Positions 47,394-59,606 are shown, numbered from the stretch's first letter. The stretch is 64,000 nucleotides of DNA from Saksenaea vasiformis B4078 (GCA_000697055.1 JNDT01002384.1:88317-152316); one strand, 5' to 3'. A program made the numbers and translations. Notes: a model not told the origin generated them from the sequence alone.

Positions 47394-47823
47394 ACCTAAT
47401 GGGCTGTCTTCCCATAGGACGTGCTTTTTGGAAGGAATGATCATGATATTCAGATACTACAAAAATCCTGTCTGTCGTTATTGTTGAGTATCCCGAGCCC
47501 GTTTTCCGTTACGACCGGTTACCGTGTTTCCCTCGGTGGATTTCGACGTATTCGCATAAATGAGGATGGGATAATGTCTATTCATGGGTAACTTTTATTT
47601 AGATGGCTGATGGCATGAATTAGCCAATTGGTTTTAGAAAGAAAAAAACCTTGAGTAGTTGGAACCGGCCGATAATTTGCGATGGAGCGGACAATGCCAA
47701 GTGTCCTGATTGTGCCAACGCTTCCGAAGATTGTGCTGACGCGACAAAGTTACACGATGCAAGTTTTGGTGTCGGTCTGCAGTTGTGAACTTTGAGATCA
47801 TTGGCGTTGGCAAATAACGCCAT
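44100..47823 (-). CDS. TBCK: TBCK-like protein (pseudokinase, TBC Rab-GAP, rhodanese)
   Basis: ATG 47823 ([14 protein letters not shown]) to TAA 44100. The start of the kinase-like domain matches human [79 protein letters not shown] and [15 protein letters not shown]. The catalytic HRD motif is replaced (TYTAIAPHN) and the DFG is KLFRYG, so it is a pseudokinase. A long acidic/serine-rich linker follows. The TBC domain has [24 protein letters not shown]-like text and LFLTYK-free helices; the catalytic arginine/glutamine fingers are not clear. A rhodanese-like end reads [25 protein letters not shown]. In humans TBCK is a subunit of the FERRY endosome complex. The gene has at least nine exons. 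Stop codons of TBCK and the gene at 43376 face each other. Confidence 0.85.
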
Positions 47824-47945
47824 GGTTAATTTTTTTTTGTTTTAGGCTAATAGACAAAGGGAGGTGGGTTGGGAAGCGAGTGAGAAATGGAACATGCCAA
47901 AAAAAAAATGGTGATCTATTTAAAAGGCCGACAACATGCGGTGGT

Positions 47946-49583
47946 TTATTTGCAGATTTCGAGCCAAGGCAATACAGTACAAATGGCTGGTATAACGAGA
48001 TCAAGATTCTGGTTGACCTTGACCACCTTGACAGTGTCTATCAAGGATACATTTCCATTTGGAAAACTTTGCCAGTGCGATAGCTCCAGATGCGTCAGTC
48101 CGATCTCGATCGTCGAGAAACCGTAGCCTTGGTACCGGAAGGCTGTCCATGGTAAAGTAGGTTCATCGAATCCTACGGAAGCGATTCCTTCGTAGTTGCC
48201 TGCATTGCCGGAAATAACATGGAAATACGAAGGTGGATTGTAATAGGAATAGGACTGAACCTTGTTCCTGGCGACAGGATACGTTCTTTCGTAATGGTGT
48301 TCATGCCCACTGGCCAAAGAAACATGATTCCTTTGCTTTTGTTATCCTTTTTTGTTTCTTACCATAGATACAGATCCACCTTGTATGTTAGAAATAAAGG
48401 TTCAAGATGTTCGCGTAATACGTCTGCCCGTGTAGAGCAATCGTCCTCTTTGAGAGGGTTGCAGTACAATGGACGATGGCCCATCACAATGATCCAAAAG
48501 ATACTGCGTGATGCATGTGCTTCTTTGAGGTCGTTTTCAATCCATTTTAATGCTATATCAATTTCTTCAGGTGTTCCTGTGAAAAAGACTTCTGTCGAGA
48601 CGGATACCAGATGCAGCGAATGATAATTGACAGAGTACATGAGCGCATTCTCGTAGTTTGATTCGCGATAAGGCAGTAGGTTAAACCTATGATAGGAAGG
48701 AATGGAAAAGAGTGATATCAAAAAAAAAGAAGAAAGGAAAGAACGTGAGATGCATGGACCCTACCGGTTTTTGTAGTGGGAGTAATTGTAGGCAGCTTCA
48801 TGATTTCCAACGGAAGACCATACGGGTATATTGGCATAGAGGTCTTGCACAAAATTCATAAACATGTCTCCTTTTGTCCCGTTGAAATCGTTCATATCGT
48901 ATGCCTGATCACCCATGACCGTCATAAAATCGTAGCCGTGCGTCGCAGCTGTCTGCTTCAGAGCTGGAAGAGCTACTGCGTTCACCAATCCCTAGACAGC
49001 CATCAGTCATTACATAGCTAAAAACTCTCTCTTTATGTACCATATCTGCCATGGCAATAAACGAAAACGGGATAGTGTCGCTTGTGTGAAATTCAAATGT
49101 ATCACTCCATACAAGGTTTCCATCTTTCAAGCTAGCCACTTGGTACTGGTATACACGTGAACGTTGTAATGGATTGGATTGGAGGATATGTTCATAGATC
49201 GTTCGATGTTCACTTCCGCCATCAGCAAATGGCCAACTCTACAGCAAAAAACCATTCAACGGCGCTTTGCTTGTTTTCGGAGGGGAAAGATATGACGTTA
49301 CCTCGCTTTCTGTAAGAAGTGTAGCAGTAGTAGAATCCTGGTACTTGATCCAATATCTTAACCATGCACCATCCGTTTCACCGGCTGTCGCAAACTGGAC
49401 ACGGAAAGAAGTACCATCAGAAGTCCAACTTAAAAGGACTTGTTGTGGCTCGTACAAGTCATATGTGCGGTTCCAGTTGCCATCTGTATTGTAAATATCT
49501 TGGATCACTGGCGCACCTGGCCCTCCGTTTCCGCAAACAAGTGACGCTAGTGTAGTTAATAAGATCAGGGATGGAAGATACAT
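47946..49583 (-). CDS. Purple acid phosphatase (ACP7-like), secreted
   Basis: ATG 49583 gives a signal peptide (MYLPSLILLTTLASLVCG). The N-terminal fibronectin-like domain reads QQVLLSWTSDGTSFRVQFAT. The metallophosphatase motifs are in order: SFIAMAD, TVMGDQAYD (GDxxY), VGNHE, VMGHRPLY and ASGHEHHYERTYP. The last holds two histidine metal ligands. The C-terminal part has YFHVISGNAGNYEG. Purple acid phosphatases use a mixed Fe-metal centre to remove phosphate from organic compounds outside the cell. The stop at 47946 lies only about 120 bp from the TBCK start, and both genes are on the same strand, so the TBCK promoter is in or near this gene's 3' end. At least six exons. Confidence 0.88.
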
Positions 49584-50068
49584 CACAGAAAACCAAAGAA
49601 AGAAAAGAAAAAGAAAAAGAAAAAAAGAGGCAGAAACTTTTTAAGTTTCTGAAAACATAGGTGTCTAACCTCTTTTTTTATCTTTTATGTTTTAACGTAT
49701 GCCGGATGGCAATAACATACCGCTATACAGGTAACCCATCTGATGATTAAGGGCGGCACTCATTCCGTTGCAATCTGGTCTAATTCGGATGCAAGACAAA
49801 CAAAAGATTTATGTTGTGATAAAGCGTATTTCATGGTTTTGTTACTGCCATTTAGGACATACATGAATCTATCTGGTAGTAGTAGAAGTAATACACGTCA
49901 TTTCTCATCCTCTTCTCTGGGAAAAAAAAAAAAAGAAAGGGCTTTTGGATCATCCTCCTTTCTTTTTTTTAATAACTAGATTGTTATCGTAAATTCTTTT
50001 TAAGTTATTTGCAAAAATACCATAACAAAAGGGAAGAAGAAGAAAAAAAAGAAGAAGAAGTAAGGTAA
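49584..50068. other. Intergenic region between PAP and the winged-helix/KilA-N gene
   Basis: About 480 bases, including A-rich and GAA-rich runs at 49590-49625 and 50033-50060. The left part is the purple acid phosphatase promoter; the right part is the 3' flank of the next gene. No coding sequence recognised. Confidence 0.4.
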
Positions 50069-53000
50069 CTAGCGCAAGTCATCGTCTCGATCGCTGCCAC
50101 CAATGTCAATTTCTTCATCCTCGTCGTCGTCTTCTACTACGGTTGATAGTTTAACGGCGGTGGTCATGGGTGTTGGTTTATGCTCTACAACACGGTTTCC
50201 TTCTTCCGCATGTTTCAATTTTTTTGCCTTTTTCTTGGCCGAGATGACGAGTGTGTTCCGTGGCGTGCTCATTGCGCCGTTCCACGTGGCACTTTTCCGA
50301 ATCGTGGAGGGGACAATCTTGCCACCCGACCATTTTCCGCCTGTCGGCCGTCGACGGCCGTTCCGGTAATGAGCTTCCTCTTCCGAAGGCCGTCGACGTC
50401 GTTGTTGTTGTCTCTGTAGTGTCTGTGCACGCATTGGAACTTTTTTAGTATGCATGACTGGATTTTTGGTTCGACTCAGCATTTCCTCCAGTTCGGCCGA
50501 GCTGGCATTTTCCATGGCGTCAATGGCCGCATCTCGCATTTTTTTTACTTGACGTCGTACTTCCTCTACATCCGTATCTGAATCTGTATCATCTCCCGAT
50601 TCGCAATGGTTGCTCATGTTATCACCAGCACCATCATCATCAGCATTATCATCATCATTCCCCTTGTTCGTTTTGGGTCCCAACGCCTGCTTGGCTGATT
50701 CAGATCTCGGACTAGCAGCTACCACTGGGCTACCAACAACTTCACGCCGTCTTTTACTGGTTGCGTCCTTGGCTTCGTCAAAATAGCCTAGTAAGGGTGC
50801 TTTCAGTTTGTGATCACCAATTTTAAGCGCTTTATGCGGCCGTGACAGGAGAAGTTGCTGGAGTTGAGCAGCCGCGGTGTTGGTAGGTATTGATCGGGAA
50901 CTCGATGTCATCAGCCGGCTATGATCGGATGAATTCCGAAGAGCTTCCAATGCAAGTGCTGTCATGCGTGTGTCCCTTGGTTTTCTCGTCGACGTCACTT
51001 GTATCGGCAGAGGTTGCGGGAAGAATTCATCAATCGTATTATTTAAAAATGGACCCAATCGATGTTGAAGAGAGCACGTTACAGCCAGCTGTTGTGCACG
51101 ACGCAAGGGGATCCAAGTGCCAAACAACGCACTTGCTTTATTTGCCATACGTACGCGTTCCATCTCGAAACTAAGAATCATACTTCGTTCACGTTCGGTT
51201 TCGATCCCTCCAGCCGTAAGTAGAGCAGTTCCATTGATAAATCCCGAATCTAATCGTCTCATAATTCGACTTTCCGAGGTGGTTTCCGTCTTGGGTAATA
51301 CCGCCACACACACAGCGACGTTATCCAGAACAGTGATATACATGAATGGATCCGTCGCTATTGTCGTACGAATCATGATGGGCTGGTTACTATCGTCCGT
51401 TGTAGGCGTGGGAGAAGGGGTCGATGGTGTTGCTGTTGCCGTTGTCGTTGTGGCGGTGGTATCTTTTTTTAGTAAGGCTTCCAAGGCTGGAAAACGAGAC
51501 AAAGCAGATTTGAGATCGAAAGCCAGGTTTGAGGGTGAAGAAGAAGGTGTGGTGGTGGTGGTGTTTGTTGCTTTTGCTAAAGATTGCATGTAAGCGGCTA
51601 AAGATTTCGCCAGGTCAAATGTTGGTGACAAGTGAGCCAAACTTGGAATGGTTGCCGTCATTTGATGCAATGCTGTCAAATTTAAGTTCTGGACATTCAT
51701 GGACTTCAAAATTTCAGCGGCCGACGAGGGATGTTGACCTGAAGCGGGATCCGTTTCCGATTTGGGTGTCAGCAAGGATCCGTTCATTGTCAACACAGGG
51801 GTAACGACAGAATCAATGTGGGTCACCATATTTGTTACAGGTTTGATATCCGGTTTTTTATCATCGTCTTCGAAATTGACAAAGGCATCGTCATTGGTTG
51901 ATGTCGAATCAAACGATGTATGCGATAATTTTTGACTGTCTGGTTTTTGACTCTTTGTCTCTTGGGATTCGGATACTACTAGAACACATAGATAGAGTGG
52001 GTCAGGACCTATGGCTTAGAGGATGGTATAGTGTCTTACCACCCATTTGGTCCTGGGAGGCACCAGCCTCTTCTTCATCCGTCAGTGGGTCGTCGCTTAG
52101 TAATCTGGCGAGTCCTGGTGAGCTTTCGATTTCAAATTCCTCCACAAATTCTCGCGCACGACTAAGAGGAACCCTATATATATAAGAAAGAAAAAAAAGA
52201 TCATCACGTAAGTAACCCGGATTTTAAATAAATAAAGAAGAGATATTTACCATGCGCCTCGACATTCCAATGGACCTTTGGTGATTTGCACAACAACATG
52301 ACCACTTGCTATTTCAGCCGCGACATCAAACGACCCTTTTCCCAATACAGGTCTTGCCGCTTTGCGTAGCTGAGACGCATTGACATAGCCTTCCACCAGG
52401 TAAAAATACTGGCTATTCCTTCGATCTTTATTATCCGCATGACGTGTACGGAGGGCTACGTGTTCAGAAGCACCATCAATGGATTTGATAAATCGCAAGA
52501 CCTTTGTATCTGGAATATCATTGGGCGAATTTAACTCGAAACACTGAATATTGCCGATTGTCTTTTTTGAAATGGTAAATGCGTGTCCTCTGCTACAGTA
52601 TTTCCTTTCCGTCGGTTCATCATCATCATCATCGTCGTCGTTGCCATCGTCGCCATCGTTTTTACTTTTGTTGTTATCCACGGAGGAGGAGGGAGGATGA
52701 TCTCCGACCGGCTGTTCGGCAGTAGTAGCAGAAGGTGGTTCGGGATCTGGGTTTGGTGGCGACGGCGTTTGGATGGTTTCTCGTTTTGGTAAAGGTAATA
52801 ATGGTTCATCAGCATGTGTTTCAGCACTAAACCTTGCTGAAGTGATGGCTTCTTCTGGCCAAGACTTTCTTCGAGGGATAGGTGGTCTTTCCATCTCTTC
52901 TTCTTGTTTACTGCTTGTGATGGACATTGTATCCGCAGCAGCGCCTCGAACCGTATTTGCCAAAAGAACTCTTTGTAAAAGAGAATGATCCTTTGGCGTT

Positions 53001-54350
53001 GATAAAGAAGATGAGAAACTTTTCCGTGATGTACGTGCAGATGAACTTGAGGAGGAATTTCCATTTCCATTGTTAAAGTAAGTGTCGAGTTCGGATACAG
53101 AGATGGATTCGGGTGTTGCGATATTAAAAGGGATATGTTGTGCGGTTGATGCATCGGATAAAAACATGGAATCAAAGTCATGTTGTTCAAATGTGTAAGG
53201 TGTCCACATATCATGATCAACGGATTGATTTCCATTGAATGGTACCGATGGCATTGTAGGCGCAGCAGAGGTTGCGGTTTGTTGTTGCTGTTGTTGTTGT
53301 TGTTCTTGTTTTTCCGATGGTTGTATACTTGATCGTCTGTTGACAGAGGATTTTTGATAGTCGACATCCATATCCAGCATATTTTCATCCCCTTTTAACA
53401 TTTCTTCATAATAATCGGAATATTCAGCTTCACTTTCTTCTTCTTCAGAGGCACCGGTAAGAATAGGTGGAGAGGCTGGAGGTACTTGAGCATCTTGTGG
53501 AGCTATTGCTGCGGATGGTGGAGAGAGAGAGGAGGAGGAGGTAGATTCGGATGACGTTACAGTGACAGGTGACAAAGGTAGAGATGGGGTTGTTTTTTGG
53601 TGGCGCAGACGTTTTGCAATATGATGAAATTCTTCATCGGATTCACCTTCCATGTCAATTCGTTTCCTGCGAGTATCAGGCGGAGTTGGTTTAAAAGCAA
53701 TGGTAGTTTCATCTTCTTCCGAAGATAAGGTTGATGTATCAGATACAATATCATCAAAGACAGAAGAAGGATGAGAAGGGGAAGGCTGTTGTTGTTGTTG
53801 TTTTTGTTGCGCCTGCGCATTGGAAGAAGAAATTTGTTTCATTGAAGAAGTAGTGGAGGAGGAGGAGGAGGAGTCGAAAGAGACACGTTCAGTAGCCAAA
53901 GAATAATTGATTTTTCTCGAATGATGTTGATCGATATGTTTTGCTAATAATGGTGCACGAGGTGGATTATGTTCGGCAGCTCGTTTAAAGTGTTGAGATA
54001 TACGTGAAGAAACAGTTGCAAAAGGCGTTGCACCACTTTATATATAAGAGAACCCATAAGAAGCATAGTACTTTTATAATAATAATAATATAATAATATC
54101 ATATATAAACTTACCCTAGAGTTGCATACTTGTATTTAATAATAACATTAGCCAATTCTTTAGGTGAACTTGGTTTGTTTCCCATCTTTAACAATGCTTT
54201 TAAAATGGCAGTGAATACTTTGTCTTTAGCATCGTCTGGATGAATGGGAACAGGTAAACCAGCTCTTTGCTGCTGCTGTTGTTGTTGTTGTTGCTGTGAT
54301 ACTCGTGCAGCTGAACTGCCTTCATCTCTTTGTGTGCTTTTTTGTGACAT
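50069..54350 (-). CDS. Winged-helix (GDS1-like) plus two KilA-N/APSES-like domains, large nuclear regulator
   Basis: ATG 54350 to TAG 50069, about 1,340 residues in four or five exons. A polyglutamine run is followed by a winged-helix region (AKDKVFTAILKALLKMGN, PSSPKELANVIIKY|KYATLG|GATPFATVSSRISQHFK), as in yeast Gds1. A long serine/polyQ/acidic region follows. The first KilA-N/APSES-like segment (roughly residues 560-700) reads YFYLVEGYVNASQLRKAAR, LECRGAW|VPLSRAREF. The second (roughly 900-1010) reads RIMRRLDSGFINGTALL, ALFGTWIPLRRAQQLA and LFNNTIDEFFP-like text. Both carry the 'lR..g.yvNat.l...G...W.pl.rA' pattern of APSES factors such as Mbp1/Swi4. The tail is acidic then basic (KKAKKLKH). 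It may bind DNA through several domains. Function is unknown; the exon joins at 52240 and 51990 are in phase. Confidence 0.75.
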
Positions 54351-54452
54351 TTGGGTATAAAAAAAAGTGAGAGTGTGAAAAAGAAAAAAGGTAAAAAAAA
54401 AAAAAAATTGACTTGCAAACTTTTTTTTTTTTGGGTCCGGGGTCTATGTCTC

Positions 54453-54480
54453 TCTCTCTCTCTCTCTTTTTTTTCCTTTT
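54453..54480. repeat. TC microsatellite and T-run in a promoter
   Basis: About ten TC units followed by eight or more T's, upstream of the winged-helix/KilA-N gene (read as GA on its coding strand). Next to it are poly-A/T runs of 12-14. Such tracts are common in fungal promoters. Confidence 0.6.
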
Positions 54481-54766
54481 GTGTCAAAAAAAGATCCGAT
54501 TAAAATATTTTCAATTCAATTCCTATATTGAATTCTCTTTTTCTTTCTATCCCTTTGAAAACTATCAATAAAATATGAAAATTTTTCCTTCTTTTCTTTC
54601 CATCATTTTTTCAAACTTAAAAGAAGTATTCACTTCTTATTGGATGATCGTGACTTTTCCTTATGCTCTTTGTCAAACTTTGCCAAAAGAAAAAACTGAG
54701 AAACACCTTCAGGTTATTTAAGAAACTGTTATTTATTTGAATATGGCATAAAATAAAACAGTTACT

Positions 54767-55276
54767 TTAGAAAACAAGAGCAGCACCCTTAGTCTTCTTA
54801 TCACCACCAAGTTCAAAGTGCTTGCAACGCTTAATAGGCAATTGCATCTTGTACTTGCAGACGGTACATTCCAAACGAAGAACAATCTTCTTGGTAGTCT
54901 TGGCCTATATTTCCCACAAAAAATTATATTGTTGTTCGTATTATTCCATTCTTGCATTTCTTTCTAATCCACTTTCTGCTTACCTTCTTGTGGAAAACGG
55001 GCTTGGTCTGACCACCATAACCGGACTGCTTACGGTCGTAACGTCTCTTACCCTGAGCAAACAAGGAGGCCTTACCAGCCTTGTACTGGGTCACCTTGTG
55101 AGGAGTGTGCTTCTTACACTTGGTGCCCTTGCAGAAGGTGTTTCTGGTCTTGGGAATGTTGACCTAGCCAAGAGGAAAAAAAAAAAAAAAAAAGGGACTA
55201 ATTCAGCGCTTCGTTCGATTTCGTAATTCGTTCGCTTCGTCGCTGGAGATGGATGGATGGATGCATCACTCACCAT
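54767..55276 (-). CDS. RPL42: Ribosomal protein eL42 (L36a/L44)
   Basis: ATG 55276 is followed at once by an intron (GTGAGT..GCTAG), so the first exon is just the start codon. The rest reads [20 protein letters not shown], then [32 protein letters not shown], then after a second intron [20 protein letters not shown] and [11 protein letters not shown]. These are the conserved blocks of eukaryotic eL42, including the four zinc-binding cysteines (CKGTKC and CTVCK). It ends at TAA 54767 (AALVF). The protein sits at the ribosomal E site. The proline that governs cycloheximide resistance in yeasts is kept (QTKPVF), so the sensitive form is expected. Start codon choice is set by the known MVN start. 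Confidence 0.95.
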
Positions 55277-55783
55277 GGTTTTAACTTGACTTAAAGAGAA
55301 GGCTCCATATACTGCACATCCTCTACCCAATTGTATCGCGGGTCGGCGTCCGAAACATGCGCCACACATTCTCCCTCTCCCCTCACCGGACTCTCTCGGC
55401 ACTCGAACCAAAACCCCGCGCTGCAACCACCATTCCTGTCAAAAATCTTACAGCATGTATACAATAGGATCACTTGGAGTAGTAACTCTTCATCCAGCTA
55501 ACAATCTTTGAGAACTGAAGAATTCACGTTAGCTAGTGCAAATGAAATTAAGTTTTTGAATTATCCTTTTCTGTGGTGCACACCCCCATCGTCACGTCTT
55601 CTTTTTCTTACATGTTCCTGATTTTCATGCACGTACCCTGCAGCAAACAGTAAACTACATCGCCTGACAATCAGTCGGATATCCAAAACATAATAAAGGT
55701 TGCACAAGTCGGCAAAATGCAATAAGGCAAATGAGTTAACTCCCCCAGTTTATGGCAACTTGCATTCTCCTCATTCCTCACCA
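55277..55783. other. Divergent intergenic region (eL42 and acidic protein)
   Basis: About 500 bases holding the promoters of the eL42 gene (minus) and the next gene (plus). No coding sequence recognised. Short frames near 55290-55470 are shadows. Confidence 0.4.
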
Positions 55784-56986
55784 ATGGCACCCATTCAACT
55801 ACCACAAGAACCAGACATCGTGGCAATTGGGAACAGCACTCAACGATCGACATTCTGCTTTAACTGCCTACCCTTACAAAAGACTGGACAGATTCGCTTG
55901 CCAGATGATGACAGCGATGACGAATTAAATAACTCACTTGCTGTCAGTCCTCATGCTGTACCTAGCTATTCTGCATACAGTCTACTTCCAGCAATACAAC
56001 AAAATCCTCCAGAAAACAAGCATCCGCCCTTGGAAAACGAGCATGTAAGAAATCAAAAGAATCCATTTTTTTAATAATAATCACCCTATCATCAGATAAA
56101 TCATCATCAGGAAGGACCCTACAATGTTGATCTTTTGTCAGAAGATCACACACAACTTGATTCTCTCGAATCATTGACATCCTCCAGCAACAGTATCTCC
56201 TCAGCATCATCCTTAAAATCTATACAACATGATCATGGGAATCAAGCAGACGAACCTCGCTCTCCTTTTCCATCTATATCCTTACCACGTGTTCCCCAGC
56301 ATTTTGTGGCAACAGATCCACAAACGCCACCGTCAGAAAATGAATGCCACCAAGAAACGACAGATAAAAATCAGCCTGCTCCTGGACGACGACTCTCAAT
56401 TGCAGCAACAACCCACTCGTTATTAAATGATACGCTCGAAGATTTAACGGAAAAGTTCGCCTACATCAAGAAAAATATTATTATGGATGAAGAGGAGGAA
56501 TGGGATTCAGACAACGACAACCAGGCTCAGTCAAGCATAGAACGGTGAGGTCCTCGCTTTTTATTGTCAAATAGGACTTAATGCTCCATTAATAGTGATC
56601 CCCTTCCCGCCAAAAAGCCTCAACATAGCCGATCAAGTTCTTTAATGAGTGTCACCCGATTTATTGGCAGCGAAGAAGGCCTGTCCTCACTTATATACAA
56701 TGCATTGGCTGGCCCAACGCATGACCAAGACGACCTTTCGCAACGGCACCCATGTCCACCTCTGCCAGAAGAAGACCCATTAGCGGAAGATAATCAGGAA
56801 GACGAAGACGATTTTGAAGGATTGTTTGATTTGACCAAAGTCATCGAAATGGGTAAAAGTGTACGCACCTTTACGGATGGCATGATGGGTAACGGCCGCC
56901 GCTTCTTCCAAGAAATCCGAGATGGTATTCGGGAAGCAAATGATGAGTCGGTGGATGGTTGGATAACAAATGAATCTTACATGTAA
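55784..56986 (+). CDS. Acidic, serine-rich hypothetical protein
   Basis: ATG 55784 (MAPIQLPQEPDIV) to TAA 56984-56986, three exons joined at about 56045-56095 and 56546-56595 with clean GTAAGA/GTGAGG donors. The product, about 366 residues, is low in structure: it has CFNCLPLQ, an acidic DDDSDDELNN patch, a serine-rich part and a PxxP-type stretch (SPFPSISLPRVP). The C-terminal third has likely helices (HSLLNDTLEDLTEKFAYIKK) and FTDGMMGNGRRFFQEIRDGI, which looks like an amphipathic membrane-binding helix. No family recognised. An upstream non-coding exon cannot be excluded. Confidence 0.55.
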
Positions 56987-57225
56987 AACTCATACAACCC
57001 CCTCCCCTCCCTCCCTTCCTCCTCCTCCCATCTCTCCATATATTACATAGTCTTTAATGTGATCCTATTTTAAGTCTTTTGAATCTGTGCAGATGTTTTA
57101 CGTCGTATGAACCTCAAATTCAGGTCATTGACTGTCCAAATCATTGGGTTTAGACGCAATGCATTACATCATTGATAATGATGTTTCCCTTTGATAGGAT
57201 AGTAAGATTATATTTGTTATTCGAT

Positions 57226-58373
57226 TTAAGAACTACACGAACATTTCATATCCATTGCCCACTATCATATGTACGTGAGTTGTAGGATACATCTCTCTAT
57301 TTTCTTTGTTTACCTCGGGTACGGGATTTTTAATCCATGTTTCAACACGATCATCATCATACTTGTCCTTGTAAGGGTCCAAACATGCTTCTAAACATGC
57401 ATTCAGCACATCTGTTGCCTCCTCCTCATCAGATTGCTTGTCAAATTTATCAATGACACTCTGTAAGATCCAGTTACGCAGTACAAAACGTGGATTGACA
57501 GCATTCATCCGTTCTCTTCGCCCGGCATTATCAACCAAACCATCTTCCAACAGACGATACCGGTACATAGCGAGCCACGGTTTCAATGCCTCACTACATT
57601 GTTCTTTTGTTGTCGCATCACGAGGAACAATTTCGAGAGATTGCGACAATGCCTGTCTTTCGTCGTGCTCCTCCCCGTCTTCACTGATGCTATAGTTGGC
57701 AAGCGAACGGAAAAATCGGTGGAAATCTATTTTGTACTCTGTCATCCAGTCAAGCAACGGAATGATTAGATCCTGCATATCCTGGTCCTGCTTGTCTTTC
57801 ACAAGTCCCAGCTTGCTTCTCATCTTCGCTGCCAAATGCTCCATGAAACAATCCGAAAATTTCTCGCTCAGAACTTCTGTGACAAATGTCTCACCCAACG
57901 TCTTGTACTTCGCAAGCGTCTCTTTATCTGTTGCCGCGGCATCTTCTGTGCCGGTAAATACGAGACTATCGACGTTGTCTCCAGCTCCAATCAGTGTAAA
58001 CAGTGTCGTAGCAAATTTGTACAAATTGAAGATACAGACTGTCGGCTGACGTTTGAAAGCGTATTCTACATCATCCCATTAGTCTCTATTTTTATCACGC
58101 TTGACAGCAACGAACGTCCAGCATCGTCTGAATGATTTGATGTATAGCTTGGTTCATAAAAATCGAGGAATTGAAAAGGCCCATAATCAAGTGTACTTCC
58201 CGTAAGTAACATGTTATCTGCATAAAGACACACAGATCAGCAACAACGACAAATGATATGAGAGGTTTTCGTCGAAAAGAAAAAGCCACTTGCCAGTATT
58301 CATTACACCATGGCAAAATCCTACACAGTAGCGAGAGAGCGGATGTCATTACATAACTACTGAACAACAAACA

Positions 58374-58404
<31 letters not shown>

Positions 58405-59451
58405 ACCTGCAGCTTGCCATCCTGCTACCATTTTGGCTGTCCGTTTGACAACCTGCCAGAAAAACCGAGCGTATTTGTTTCCTTGGATTTCTGTACCCGT
58501 TTCCTCGTCTTTCACAACTTCCTTGATGGCATAATCTGCCAATCTCTTGACATTTTCTGTATCATTCCGAAAATGAAAGATTTCGAAATTCCCAAACCGT
58601 AACCACGACTTGGCCATGCGAGTAACAATAGCACCCGTTTCTGGCTGTTGCACACCTACGCTTCGACATCAGCGAGACACTTAAACACTGCAGACAACAT
58701 ACCTGGAGGGGCATCATCTCGAAATACTTCTCGAGCCGTTTTCACTAGTGCTAATGCTCGTGTCGTTGGTATACCTAGAGCATGCATATATTCTGATGCC
58801 AAAAACTCGCGGATGCTTGAACGAATTACCGCATAACCATCACCAAACCTTGAAAATGGCGTACGGCCCGCCCCTTTTAATTGAACTTCCCAATGTGCAC
58901 CAGACGATGTTCTGGTTTCAAACAACGAGACAGCACGTCCATCGCCTTTTTAAAAAAGAAGAAACTTGAATGGTATGTTCATTGAAAATACATAAATATC
59001 TTCCTTTTTTCTTTTTTTTTTTTACCCAACTGATCAGCAAACAAGCTATCGTGCGTCTCGGTGGTTAATCCATTGTCTATGCTCTGAGTAATTCACTTTA
59101 CCCAAACTGATGACCACCATAGCATAGCGCCCATGGTCGAGTGTCCTCTAAAATTGTGTTGCCTGCAAATACTTGAACAAACTCATCGTCCTTGACGGAA
59201 TCAGGATCGAGTTCAAGATCAAGCAAAGCTCGACGAGACACAGCAACGAGTTTTGGATCAGGCGCTTTCTCGGGAGGAACAAACACAAATGTGGAATTGT
59301 AAACAGGTCGTGACACTCGCAAGAAGCGTTCGGGCAGCTCCACATCGTTGTCCGAACCAATGGACGAATCACCTGGAAGCGAGCTTGTAAATATACAAGG
59401 ACGCAATGGGAGAGAGGCTAGTGATCGCAAGGTCTTCGAAGGCGTTCCCAT
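57226..59451 (-). CDS. SELENOO: Selenoprotein O-like pseudokinase AMPylase (SelO/YdiU)
   Basis: ATG 59451 to TAA 57226, with about seven exons. Landmarks are [80 protein letters not shown], and DDAGRYAFKRQP. These match YdiU/SelO, which transfers AMP to proteins using an inverted ATP site, mostly in mitochondria. The usual last line of the family, with a cysteine or selenocysteine three residues from the end, is reached only if the intron 57255-57306 is spliced: the frame then reads [11 protein letters not shown] and stops. Without it the protein would run to a different end. The presence of C-S-S, not U-S-S, shows this fungus uses cysteine. A run of 27 T's lies at a splice site near 58378-58404. 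Confidence 0.92.
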
Positions 59452-59606
59452 GACGACAGGTGGGCAAGAAAAAGAAACGAAAAAGAAAGAAAAAATTTAC
59501 TTTTGCATGATGGTTCACGTTACCTAGACAAATCAGCAAATCGGTTTATCTTACGGACACTTCAGGCACATGAAGCGGGCGACGGTTAGTTGATTGTGTG
59601 TACTTA

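Noticed and set aside
52531..53388. Minus-strand frame of 285 codons inside the winged-helix/KilA-N gene
   Set aside because: Low-complexity shadow in an alternate frame of the serine/acidic region.
58378..58404. Poly-T run of 27 as an independent element
   Set aside because: It is the pyrimidine tract of a SelO intron (as A's on the coding strand), with no other element signature around it.
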